Assembly (NCBI GenBank): GCA_903927685.1
Contig: CAIYOB010000271.1
Span: 1-9,025, forward strand
DNA: 9,025 nt
Source: an uncultured Planctomycetaceae bacterium
GTDB lineage: Bacteria > Planctomycetota > Planctomycetia > Pirellulales > Pirellulaceae
Direction: 5' to 3'
In this document: positions 1 through 6,590 of the stretch, piece by piece
Numbering within the stretch: position 1 is the first letter of the stretch
Layout of the letters: the number at the start of each line of letters is the position of its first letter
Made by a program: the position numbers and the translations under genes
Notes under the pieces: generated by a model
Told to the model about the DNA's origin: nothing
The model's database searches: none
Seen by the model: only the letters and a program-made list of their open reading frames with translations

Positions 1-2
1 AC

Positions 3-581
3 ATCCTCGCCTACGACTCGCACCTGGTGCCGGTCGGTGAGGACCAGGTCCAGCACATCGAGGTCTGCCGCGATCTGGCCGGGAGCTTTAACCACAGCTT
101 TGGCGAGGTGTTTGTCTTGCCCAAGGCCAAGGTCTTGGAGAGCGCCGCCCGCGTGCCCGGCACGGACGGCGAGAAGATGTCCAAGAGCTACAACAACACC
201 ATCGAAATCTTCGAGGACCCCAAGTCGATGCGCAAGAAGGTCATGCGGATCGTCACCGACTCGCGGCCGATGGAGGAACCGAAGGTCCCGGAGACGGATC
301 ATCTGTTCGAGTTGTATTCGCTGTTCGCCGACGAAGCCCAGCGGGAAGCGATGGCGACCCTGTACCGCACGGGCGGCTTCGGCTACGGCCAAGTCAAAAA
401 GGCGCTGGCGGACGTGGCCGAAAGCTATTTCGCGGAGGCTCGCGCCAAACGCCAGGAATTGGCTGCCCATCCGGAGCGGGTCCGCGAGATCCTCGGCGAC
501 GGCGCCCAGCGCGCCCGGGCGCGAGCCCGGCAGACGCTGCAGCGGGCGCAGGAAGCGTGTGGAGTCAGGGCCAAGCCATGA
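3..581 (+). CDS. trpS: Tryptophan--tRNA ligase, C-terminal part (5' end outside window)
   Basis: Class I aminoacyl-tRNA synthetase that charges tRNA-Trp with tryptophan in the cytoplasm. The reading frame is open from base 3, with no start inside the window, so this is the C-terminal 192 residues of a protein usually about 330-350 long. The first visible residues, ILAYDSHLVPVGEDQVQHIE, match the tryptophan-pocket segment (VPVGEDQ-QH-E) that distinguishes TrpRS from TyrRS. The class I signature KMSKS is intact at bases 174-188 and is followed by YNNTI, also typical of TrpRS. The C-terminal part is helical and carries an Arg/Ala-rich end (bases 510-581). The stop TGA overlaps the acpS start codon in an ATGA arrangement, suggesting translational coupling. 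The inner ATG at 27 is not the start, because conserved residues precede it. Identification is firm; the N-terminal HIGH motif is out of view. Confidence 0.96.
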   Translation: MLAYDSHLVPVGEDQVQHIEVCRDLAGSFNHSFGEVFVLPKAKVLESAARVPGTDGEKMSKSYNNTIEIFEDPKSMRKKVMRIVTDSRPMEEPKVPETDHLFELYSLFADEAQREAMATLYRTGGFGYGQVKKALADVAESYFAEARAKRQELAAHPERVREILGDGAQRARARARQTLQRAQEACGVRAKP

Positions 582-958
582 ACGTCATCGGGATCGGGAC
601 GGACATCGTCGAAACGGAGCGGATCGCGCAGATGATCGAGCGGCATGGCGAGCTGTTTCTGGGCCGGGTGTACACGCCGCACGAACGGGAGTACTGCAGC
701 GAGCGCAAGGCGTCGACGCAGCACTATGCCGGCCGCTGGGCGGCCAAAGAGGCCGTCATGAAAGCGTTGGGCACGGGCTGGTCTCACGCGGTGACTTGGC
801 GCGACATCGAAGTCCGCAACGAACTCGGCGGCCGGCCCCACATTATCCTCAGCGGCGGCGCGCTGGAGACCGGCCGCCAGCTGGGCATCGAACAGGTTCT
901 GATCAGCATCTCGCATTGTCATTGCCACGCCACCGCGTACGCGATGGCGCTGGGCTAG
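578..958 (+). CDS. acpS: Holo-[acyl-carrier-protein] synthase
   Basis: Transfers the 4'-phosphopantetheine arm from coenzyme A to a serine of acyl carrier protein, activating fatty acid synthesis. The 126-residue length is normal for bacterial AcpS. The family signatures are visible: GIGTDIVETERI near the N-terminus with the metal-binding Asp9, the W-AAKEA-MKA-GTG block with Glu58, and the C-terminal ISISH strand (109-113). The start is the ATG at 578, giving the canonical MNVIGIGTDI; a longer frame from 557 would add residues that do not belong to the family. AGGG at 567-570 lies 7 bases before it as a ribosome binding site, inside trpS. The gene overlaps trpS by four bases. One oddity is a His/Cys run, HCHCH (113-117), where relatives usually keep only the first His; its meaning is unknown. 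Confidence 0.96.
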   Translation: MNVIGIGTDIVETERIAQMIERHGELFLGRVYTPHEREYCSERKASTQHYAGRWAAKEAVMKALGTGWSHAVTWRDIEVRNELGGRPHIILSGGALETGRQLGIEQVLISISHCHCHATAYAMALG

Positions 959-1052
959 GAGGATCACGAACAGCGCGATCCGGATTGGCGCCGCAGTCCG
1001 CTGAGGTCCGGGGCAACTCGCTCCGCGGCCCCCAGCATTCACTTAACCCGAT

Positions 1053-1058
1053 GGGAGA
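1053..1058 (+). promoter_or_regulatory. Ribosome binding site of the selenoprotein gene
   Basis: GGGAGA, with a GGAG core, lies 9 bases upstream of the ATG at 1068. It supports real translation initiation for a gene that normal ORF calling cuts off after ten codons. Confidence 0.7.
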
Positions 1059-1067
1059 CGCTTGAAC

Positions 1068-1301
1068 ATGAAGATTCATCTCCGTTACTGCTCGGCTTGA
1101 AACTACGAGCCGCATGCCGTCAGTTTGGCGGCCAAGATTCTCGGCAAGTACAAACAGCGCCTGCAGGGCCTCGAATTGCAGCCGTCCAGCGGCGGGTGCT
1201 TCGAGCTGACGGTCGACGACCAGCTGGTCTATTCCAAGCTGCAGACCGGCAGGTTCCCTGACGAACAGGCCATTCTCAAGGAGCTTGACAAACGGCTCTA
1301 A
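1068..1301 (+). CDS. SelW/Rdx-family selenoprotein with in-frame TGA (Sec) codon
   Basis: Small thioredoxin-fold redox protein of the SelW/SelT/SelH/Rdx group (CxxU or CxxC active site), probably cytoplasmic. Reading the TGA at 1098-1100 as selenocysteine gives a 77-residue protein. It begins MKIHLRYCSA-U-NYEPHA, so Sec11 is the second redox residue of C8-S-A-U11, after the usual beta strand and Tyr. A helix follows (residues 15-31), then the second family block, GGCFELTVDD with an L-YSK-QTGRFPDE stretch (42-66), and a C-terminal helix. This is the expected order and length for SelW-like proteins. A good ribosome binding site precedes the ATG, a bSECIS-like hairpin follows the TGA, and the frame ends at TAA. 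acpS ends 109 bases upstream and the serine hydrolase starts 22 bases downstream on the same strand. The alternative is a pseudogene in which a Cys codon became TGA, but the exact placement and hairpin argue against it. The family call is strong; the physiological substrate is unknown. Confidence 0.9.
1098..1100 (+). other. Recoded TGA (selenocysteine codon)
   Basis: In-frame TGA at codon 11 of the SelW-like gene, in the context TGC-TCG-GCT-TGA, which gives Cys-Ser-Ala-Sec. SelW-family proteins carry Sec or Cys at exactly this position, so decoding as selenocysteine by SelB and tRNA-Sec is the simplest reading. Confidence 0.88.
1116..1132 (+). promoter_or_regulatory. Bacterial SECIS-like hairpin
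   Basis: In the mRNA, GCCGUC (1116-1121) pairs with GGCGGC (1127-1132) in six consecutive pairs, five Watson-Crick and one U-G, around the five-base loop AGUUU (1122-1126). The loop starts 21 bases after the UGA. Known bacterial SECIS elements lie inside the coding region just after UGA, have a short apical loop with a G among its first two bases and a loop distance of roughly 16-37 bases; this hairpin meets all three. SelB would bind it to deliver Sec-tRNA. An alternative pairing of upstream GCCGC with GCGGC exists but gives a larger loop. Confidence 0.75.
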
Positions 1302-1323
1302 TGCATCGTCAGGGCAACCGTTC

Positions 1324-2613
1324 ATGAGCGCTCGCCTGCTGCCGTTGTTTCTGGCCGTCGCCTGGTTGCCATTCACCGTGGCGGGCGCTGACGAACCGCA
1401 CGTCGGCGGAGTCTCCGCCGACGTGTGCGATCCCCGCTTGGCCGGCTGCCACCGGGTGCTGGCCGACTTCGTCGCGCGGCACCAGATTCCCGCGGCTGCG
1501 ATGGCCATCACGAATCAGGGACGCTTGGCCTATGCCGCCGGGTTCGGAAACGCCACCGGGCAACGGCAGGAGCGAGTCACGCCGACCAGCCTGTTTCGCA
1601 TTGCCAGCGTCTCCAAGCCCATCACGGCGGTGGCCATCCTCCAGTTGGTCGAACAGGGCCGCCTGACGCTCGATGAGCCCATCTTCGGGCGGTTGCAGGC
1701 GGAACCCTACTTGACCGACGGCGTCGAGTTCGACGAACGCCATCGCCGCATCACGATCCGCCAGGTACTGCAGCACCGCGGCGGCTGGGATCGGGACCAG
1801 TCGCTGGATCCCATGTTCCAGTCCGTGCGGTTCGCCGAACTGCTGAACGTGCCGCCGCCGGCCGGGCCCGAGCACATCATCCGCGTCATGTTGGGCAGGC
1901 GGCTGGACTTCGATCCCGGCGAACGGTACGCGTATTCCAACTTTGGCTACTGCGTCCTGGGCCGGGTGATCGAAGCCGTCACCGGCAGCAGCTACGAGCG
2001 GTATGTGCAGGAGCACGTGCTGGCGCCGGTGGGCATCCGTTCGATGCGGGTGGGCAAGACACGCCTGGAGGACCGCGTCGTTCCGGGCGAAGTGGAATAT
2101 CACGACCCGCAGCGGGGCCGCTCCGTCTTTGCCGGCGATCTGGGTCGGCGGGTGCCGCTGCCCTATGGGGCGTTCTACCTGGAAGCGATGGATGCCCACG
2201 GAGGCTGGCTGGCCTCGGCAGTGGATCTGGCGCGATTTGCGGTCGCCTTTGACGACCCGGACCGGTGTCCGATCTTGAGCCGGGCGAGCATCGAACAGAT
2301 GCACGCGCGGCCGTCGGCGGGCGCCGAAGGTGACCGGCAGGGCGATTCGGACCCCGTCTACTATTCCCTGGGCTGGCAGAACCGCGTGCTGGACGGCGGA
2401 CCGCGGATCAACCGCTGGCATAACGGCTCACTGCCCGGGACGCTGGCCATCCTGATTCGCCGGCACGACGGCCGGAATCTGGTGGGACTGCTCAACACGC
2501 GTTCCAGTTCGCAGACGGACGACCTGATGCTGGCGCTGGACCGCGTCCTGCACCAGGCCGCCAATGCGGTCGAGCATTGGCCCGAGGGCGACCTGTTTGC
2601 CGCCGATCCGTGA
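1324..2613 (+). CDS. Secreted serine hydrolase, beta-lactamase/D-Ala-D-Ala carboxypeptidase fold (class C-like)
   Basis: Member of the beta-lactamase-related serine hydrolases (penicillin-binding-protein fold; class C lactamases, DD-peptidases and esterases), 429 residues. The N-terminus MSARLLPLFLAVAWLPFTV-AGA is a signal peptide, so the enzyme is exported. All three catalytic motifs are visible: S95-V-S-K98 (nucleophile Ser95, base Lys98), Y204-S-N206, and H366-N-G368 in place of the KTG triad, as is usual in the esterase/EstB-like branch. ATG 1324 is chosen because it starts the signal peptide directly and has AGGG at 1311-1314; an in-frame TTG at 1285 would lie inside the selenoprotein gene. 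The start is 22 bases after the selenoprotein stop, so co-transcription is likely. Two Cys (in VCDPRLAGC) early in the mature chain could form a disulfide. The substrate cannot be told from sequence; it need not confer beta-lactam resistance. Confidence 0.92.
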   Translation: MSARLLPLFLAVAWLPFTVAGADEPHVGGVSADVCDPRLAGCHRVLADFVARHQIPAAAMAITNQGRLAYAAGFGNATGQRQERVTPTSLFRIASVSKPITAVAILQLVEQGRLTLDEPIFGRLQAEPYLTDGVEFDERHRRITIRQVLQHRGGWDRDQSLDPMFQSVRFAELLNVPPPAGPEHIIRVMLGRRLDFDPGERYAYSNFGYCVLGRVIEAVTGSSYERYVQEHVLAPVGIRSMRVGKTRLEDRVVPGEVEYHDPQRGRSVFAGDLGRRVPLPYGAFYLEAMDAHGGWLASAVDLARFAVAFDDPDRCPILSRASIEQMHARPSAGAEGDRQGDSDPVYYSLGWQNRVLDGGPRINRWHNGSLPGTLAILIRRHDGRNLVGLLNTRSSSQTDDLMLALDRVLHQAANAVEHWPEGDLFAADP

Positions 2614-2954
2614 GGCTCGGGCGACTCGCCGGCTGCCAGGGCCGCCTGCGAACGACGGAAGGTCATTACCGGTTTCGGGCAGTATGGAAGAGGGCCTCCG
2701 TGGAAATGGAGAACAGCTCGTTTTCGCGGAAGGTCGGCGTTTTGCGGGACGTTCGGTTTCGGAGCCGGTCTGCGTCCCCAAATCAGAATCAGACAGGTCC
2801 TCGCTTACCATCAGCAACCTTGGCAGCGAAAACTCGCAGCGACGAGGAACTGCGTTAGATTGGTCGGGTGATCGGGCAACGGTATCGGTCGAAATGTACC
2901 TGACGCTCGTTTTTCGGCCGTTGACGTACGCCCGGTCCAGGCTCAGCAGGACTC
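2614..2954. other. Convergent spacer without a supported gene
   Basis: 341 bases between the stop of the serine hydrolase (+) and the stop of the glycoside hydrolase (-). Open frames crossing it lack family-like sequence and ribosome binding sites and run into the neighbouring genes as shadows. A short GGCG-ACT-CGCC palindrome follows the serine hydrolase stop at about 2621-2631, but no T run follows, so I do not call a terminator. The sequence is slightly less GC-rich than the genes, with several TTCG and GTTTT-like patches. I see no tRNA or repeat here. Confidence 0.6.
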
Positions 2955-5081
2955 TCAAGGCGATTCCAGGCGCGTCTGGTACATCTGCCGGCCCACCTCG
3001 CGCACCGCCTGGATCGTTTCGGGATAAGGACTGTCGCAGATGTCGACGAGTCCAATCTGGTAATTCTCGCCGTCGCCGCGTCCGGTGGTCGCCTGGTCGC
3101 TGTACTGGAACCAGTGGGTGCCGACCAGGCACGGGTTGCGGAGCGCCCCGGTGACGTAGGTTCGATACGCGTCGGCCCGCGCCTGCTGGCTGGCGGTCGG
3201 GCGCAGTCCGGTATGAAACAGGCCCCGGTCCAAGGCCCCAAAATGGAACTCGCCCACCAGCACCGGTTGATCGACTCCCGCGGGCAAACGAAACGTGTCC
3301 ACCGTGTCCTGGTACAGGTTGTACCCGATCACGTCGCAGTACTTGGCCGCGGCCCGCGCACCGAGGTCGTTGACCCAGGCAAACCGGCAACCGAGGTACA
3401 GGTTGTGCGGGGCGCATTGCTTGACGACGTCGCGACAGATCCGGAAGTACTCCTCCGCGATCCGCGTGTAGAACCCTTTCAGATCCTCGCCCGCCGGCGC
3501 GTCGTCCGGCGGAGTGCGGCTGTCGCGCAGCGCCTGCCAGGACGCATGCGTGGTCTTCCAGGCGGCGTTCAGTTTCTCAATGGTCTGGTACTTGGCCTCC
3601 AAGTCCTGGAGGAAGGCAAGCTTTGCCGCCTGCTCGGGCGGCGATGCCAAGGCGGCCTTGGCCAGCGACAACTCGTCGCCCCAACCGAGTTCGTTGTCCA
3701 CAAAGTAGCCGATGCAAAACGGGTCACCGGCGGACTTGTCGCGTTCCCAGCTCATACGGCGCTCGATCGCGGCCCGAAAGGAAGGGTCGAACGGATCCGG
3801 GAACTTGCCCCAGTACCCGCTGCTACCTTCGATCGACTTGGCGCCGCCGCTCCCCGCCGACACGACGTACGGCGTCTTTCGCATCAGGAAGATCTGCGCA
3901 TCGGACCAGTTGGCGATGGTATTCATGGACCAGGACCGCAAGCGGCGGTGGCTGAGTTCCGCCGCCTTCTGCTGCCAGTCCGGGCCGTACTTGCGCTGCA
4001 GATTGGCGCCGCGGAAATTGAACGTGCGATAGACGCCTTTGTTCTCGTAGTAGTTGTGCGGCGCCCAGGAGCCTTGGCCGTAGAACTTCGCCAGCGGCGA
4101 GTCCTTGCCGGGCAGTTCGGCGAAATAGAACTCCCGGTCCGTGATCGGGGTCGCCCCCTCGCCAAAGCCCACGCAATCCACGCCGTGCGACCAGAAGAGA
4201 TGCCCCTCGGGATCGACCAGCCACCATTTGCCGGCGTGCTTCAGGGGATAGAAGAAACCGGTCGGTGGCAGCTGCGGTCCGGCGGACCAGCCGCCGTATT
4301 GGTCCCAATCAGCGGGGCTCGGCCGAGCAGCCAGCTCCGCCAATTCACGCTCCAGCCCGCTTCGCAACTCTTGTTCCGAGTGAATCTTGCCGGGCCAGTC
4401 CTGGTGGATGAACTGGCCGAAGCCATCGATTATCGGAAAGAACGCGTCGGCCGTCATCGCGGCCCAACGGGTCGGCTGGTGCGAGCCGGTCGCTCGGATG
4501 TCGCTGAGCTGAAAGGTGTGATCGACTTTGGGGTGATCCACGAATACGATCAACTGCGTGATTTGGGAGACATCCAAGCCGTCGTCTTTGGCATAGCCCC
4601 CGGGATACCCCCTCATGCCGAACAGCTTTTCGGCCAGGGCTGCGGGCAATCGGCGCCGCAAGGGCACCCTCAGAGTGCGGGTTTCACCTGGTGGCAACGC
4701 GACGTGGCCGGTGATGCTGTTTTTCGCACCGTCACCCCCGGGGCAGTCGACGCGCAGATGAACCGAGACCGACTGCGTGCCGCTGTTCTTGACCTCCACG
4801 GCGACCTCGGTGTACGTGGACAGGTCCCAGTTTCCCCCTGGGGCCGTCAGCGTCACGCCGGGCCAGGGCGCGGCGTGACCGGTGGCAACCTGCAGGACCG
4901 TGGCGTCGGCGGCCGCCACGATCGTCGGTCGCGCGTCGTGGGCCGCGACGGAACTGGCGTCGAAGTCCGGTCGAAAAGCGACCAGCGTCTTGGCTTCTGC
5001 CGCGATGGAAACGGGAGGGCAAGTCAGGGCGACGACCGCCAAGACCGCGAGCGTAAGAAACCCGGGAATTGTCTTGGGCAT
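2955..5081 (-). CDS. Secreted GH50-like glycoside hydrolase (beta-agarase-related)
   Basis: Predicted exported glycan-cleaving enzyme of 708 residues. A signal peptide covers about residues 1-28 (MPKTIPGFLTLAVLAVVALT, then cleavage near SIAA-EA). Residues about 30-200 form a beta-rich domain like the N-terminal carbohydrate-binding-type jelly roll of GH50 agarases. A linker with GFGQF-HQDWPGKIHS (Trp229) is a strong GH50/agarase-like signature. A (beta/alpha)8 barrel follows, with WWLVDPEGHLFWSHGVDCVG at its start. Likely catalytic residues of a clan GH-A retaining enzyme are Glu464 in FVDNELGW (acid/base, in the usual Asn-Glu pair) and Glu611 in VLVGEFHFG (nucleophile). GAGG sits 7 bases before the ATG. 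The gene lies downstream of the von Willebrand A gene on the same strand. Agarase-like enzymes are widespread in planctomycetes that do not grow on agar, so the true substrate may be another galactan. Glycoside hydrolase is near certain; family GH50 is likely. Confidence 0.85.
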   Translation of the reverse strand: MPKTIPGFLTLAVLAVVALTCPPVSIAAEAKTLVAFRPDFDASSVAAHDARPTIVAAADATVLQVATGHAAPWPGVTLTAPGGNWDLSTYTEVAVEVKNSGTQSVSVHLRVDCPGGDGAKNSITGHVALPPGETRTLRVPLRRRLPAALAEKLFGMRGYPGGYAKDDGLDVSQITQLIVFVDHPKVDHTFQLSDIRATGSHQPTRWAAMTADAFFPIIDGFGQFIHQDWPGKIHSEQELRSGLERELAELAARPSPADWDQYGGWSAGPQLPPTGFFYPLKHAGKWWLVDPEGHLFWSHGVDCVGFGEGATPITDREFYFAELPGKDSPLAKFYGQGSWAPHNYYENKGVYRTFNFRGANLQRKYGPDWQQKAAELSHRRLRSWSMNTIANWSDAQIFLMRKTPYVVSAGSGGAKSIEGSSGYWGKFPDPFDPSFRAAIERRMSWERDKSAGDPFCIGYFVDNELGWGDELSLAKAALASPPEQAAKLAFLQDLEAKYQTIEKLNAAWKTTHASWQALRDSRTPPDDAPAGEDLKGFYTRIAEEYFRICRDVVKQCAPHNLYLGCRFAWVNDLGARAAAKYCDVIGYNLYQDTVDTFRLPAGVDQPVLVGEFHFGALDRGLFHTGLRPTASQQARADAYRTYVTGALRNPCLVGTHWFQYSDQATTGRGDGENYQIGLVDICDSPYPETIQAVREVGRQMYQTRLESP

Positions 5082-5088
5082 GGCAGGA

Positions 5089-5092
5089 CCTC
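5089..5092 (-). promoter_or_regulatory. Ribosome binding site of the glycoside hydrolase
   Basis: GAGG on the minus strand, 7 bases before the ATG at 5081. It supports the start that gives a complete signal peptide. Confidence 0.65.
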
Positions 5093-5202
5093 AGGCAGGC
5101 ATGTGGTAAGGGGGCGGACAGGGCTGGGCGTGCAGTTGCCGACGATCGGTCTACGATGCCCGGCGAACACGCCAGCCGCTGGCCATGATACCACAATTGC
5201 CT

Positions 5203-5232
5203 GAGACCAGGGTGTCGGAGACCAGGGTCGTG
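5203..5232. repeat. Two-copy 15-base tandem repeat
   Basis: GAGACCAGGGT occurs at 5203-5213 and again at 5218-5228, a 15-base period, in the 170-base spacer between the von Willebrand A gene and the glycoside hydrolase. The second copy overlaps a small hairpin (5223-5240). Function unknown. A TATCAT hexamer on the minus strand at 5185-5190 could be a -10 box for the hydrolase, but no convincing -35 accompanies it. Confidence 0.7.
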
Positions 5233-5240
5233 TGGCCCTG
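5223..5240 (-). terminator. Weak hairpin downstream of the von Willebrand A gene
   Basis: CAGGG (5223-5227) pairs with CCCTG (5236-5240) around an 8-base loop, 12 bases past the stop of the minus-strand gene. No T run follows it, so it is at best a weak or processing hairpin. Confidence 0.2.
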
Positions 5241-5251
5241 ACATGCCGCCA

Positions 5252-6451
5252 CTACTTCTTGGCCGCTTCGGCTTGAACGGCGTCGATGACGGCTCGTTCG
5301 AAGGCGGGGGCGGGTGCGGCGGGCATCGCCGCCGCGCCGGCGCCACCCCCCGGAGCCTGAGCGGCCAAGACTCGGCGCTGTTCCTGCAACTTCTTGTCCT
5401 GTTCCGCCAGGTAGACCTTGCGGGCTTCGTTCAGGTTGGCGATCCTGGCTTGGAGCTTCCGGCGTTCCGCCGCAACCTTGTCCACGAACGCTTGACGCTC
5501 GGCGGGCTTCAAGGGACGCAGCGCGTCGGGTAACTGGTCCTCCTGCAGGCTTTCCAGCTTGATCTTGCCTTCGTGCAACGCGTCGACCAGGTCCCAATCG
5601 GCGTTGCGGTACATGCTCGACGCCTTGACGACCACGCGAGCCGCTGCAACCCCCGCGATCGATTGGGCGGCGTTCGCGTCCTGAGCGGCCTGGCGCTGGA
5701 AAGCCTCCTCGCGCTCCTTGACCTTGCCGTAGGGGAGATACGTGCCGTTGAGTTCGGCGCCTAACTGGGCGAGTTCTTTGTCCTGCGGGGCCGGGGCGGC
5801 GGCGACTTGCTGGTCTTGGTCGATGCACAGGAATTGCCCATCGGCCAGCTTCGCGCCGTCCTGCCAGTGGGTCTGGAGGCCCTCGTCCAGGCTCCCACAG
5901 AAGATCGTGTTGATCGTGACGCCCTTGGCCGCGGCGGCTTTGCACGCTTCGCGGTAGTCGAAATCGCCTTGACTGAACGGCTCGTTGCCGGCGATGAAGA
6001 TGCACTTGATGTCCTTGTTGGATTCGCTCCAGGTGAGTTGCCGGGTGGCACAGTCGATCGCCCGTCCGCAGAATTCGTTGCCGCCATTGGTCCGCAGCGC
6101 GAATAACGCTTCGGAGACCTTGTCCAGGTCGCCCATCAGCGGCACGACCAAGCGGACAAAATGCTCGGCGGCCGGCAGTCCATCGTTGCCGTACTCGTAC
6201 AACGCCACTTCCAACTGCGGCGTCTTTCCGCCCAGTTTGAGCGTGGTGAACTCGCTGACGATTTTCCACAACTGCGTCCGGGCCTGGTCAATCAGCCCGT
6301 CCATGCTGTTGGACGTATCCAGCAGCAAGGCCACCTGGATCTTCGGCCCGGCTGGCGGGTCCTTCTTTTCTTGGGCCCAGCCGAGACCTGCGAACCCGGC
6401 CAGTAGGACCAGAACGAACACGCCCCCCGAGAATCCTCGCGCCCTGCTCAT
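5252..6451 (-). CDS. Exported von Willebrand factor A domain protein
   Basis: 399-residue protein with an N-terminal signal peptide (MSRARGFSGG then a hydrophobic run FVLVLLAGFAGLG, cleavage near GWA-QE), so periplasmic or surface-located. A von Willebrand A domain spans about residues 37-225. It starts with a good metal-site motif, D45-T-S-N-S49, in VALLLDTSNSMDG, and Thr121 in LRTNGGNEF is the likely second metal contact. The usual Asp of the third contact is absent: the strand IFIAGNEPFSQGD has Gly-Asn-Glu. A charged coiled-coil-like helix follows (about 317-367), then a Gly/Ala/Pro-rich stretch and a short C-terminal helix. The start at 6451 is fixed by GGGAGG six bases upstream and by the signal peptide; the frame stays open to 6760 but that extension is not protein-like. 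Such domains mediate metal-dependent protein binding; the partner is unknown. Confidence 0.87.
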   Translation of the reverse strand: MSRARGFSGGVFVLVLLAGFAGLGWAQEKKDPPAGPKIQVALLLDTSNSMDGLIDQARTQLWKIVSEFTTLKLGGKTPQLEVALYEYGNDGLPAAEHFVRLVVPLMGDLDKVSEALFALRTNGGNEFCGRAIDCATRQLTWSESNKDIKCIFIAGNEPFSQGDFDYREACKAAAAKGVTINTIFCGSLDEGLQTHWQDGAKLADGQFLCIDQDQQVAAAPAPQDKELAQLGAELNGTYLPYGKVKEREEAFQRQAAQDANAAQSIAGVAAARVVVKASSMYRNADWDLVDALHEGKIKLESLQEDQLPDALRPLKPAERQAFVDKVAAERRKLQARIANLNEARKVYLAEQDKKLQEQRRVLAAQAPGGGAGAAAMPAAPAPAFERAVIDAVQAEAAKK

Positions 6452-6457
6452 GATCAA

Positions 6458-6463
6458 CCTCCC
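6458..6463 (-). promoter_or_regulatory. Strong ribosome binding site of the von Willebrand A gene
   Basis: GGGAGG on the minus strand, 6 bases before the ATG at 6451. It decides the start against a much longer open frame. Confidence 0.85.
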
Positions 6464-6509
6464 ACTTCTGCCAGCCAATGCCCCTCGGTCGTGAACGCAA
6501 CTCTCTTCC

Positions 6510-6515
6510 ATTGTA
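6510..6515 (-). promoter_or_regulatory. Candidate -10 box for the von Willebrand A gene
   Basis: TACAAT on the minus strand (5 of 6 to TATAAT), 58 bases upstream of the ATG at 6451. No good -35 is seen at 16-18 bases, so this is a tentative call. Confidence 0.3.
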
Positions 6516-6590
6516 GACGATTCAGGCCGGAAAAAGGTTTTGGGGAGTGCCGTCAGACTGGAACCGACACTGGCCAACCCGAGTATGGAC

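Noticed and set aside
37..1065. 342-residue plus-strand open frame over trpS and acpS
   Set aside because: Arg/Ala/Ser-rich out-of-frame translation, contradicted by clear trpS and acpS in other frames.
1068..1100. The TGA as a true stop, giving a 10-residue peptide, or as a pseudogene mutation
   Set aside because: TGA falls at the exact Sec position of the family, the remaining frame is intact and a SECIS-like hairpin follows. Not fully excluded without selA/selB/selC evidence.
1301..1327. TAATG overlap at the end of the selenoprotein gene as a start codon
   Set aside because: The frame ends after eight codons; the real downstream gene starts at 1324 with a signal peptide.
903..1511. Minus-strand open frame covering the selenoprotein gene
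   Set aside because: No family-like sequence; the plus strand has a ribosome binding site and a SelW-like product.
2614..2954. Small genes in the convergent spacer
   Set aside because: Candidate frames lack ribosome binding sites and any recognisable motif, and they overlap the flanking genes.
3114..5204. 696-residue open frame on the plus strand across the glycoside hydrolase
   Set aside because: It is the antisense shadow of a GC-rich gene; it has no recognisable domain, while the minus strand shows signal peptide, fold signatures and catalytic residues.
5151..6269. 372-residue minus-strand frame alongside the von Willebrand A gene
   Set aside because: Basic, low-complexity shadow in another frame of the same strand; the true frame has the signal peptide and the metal-site motif.
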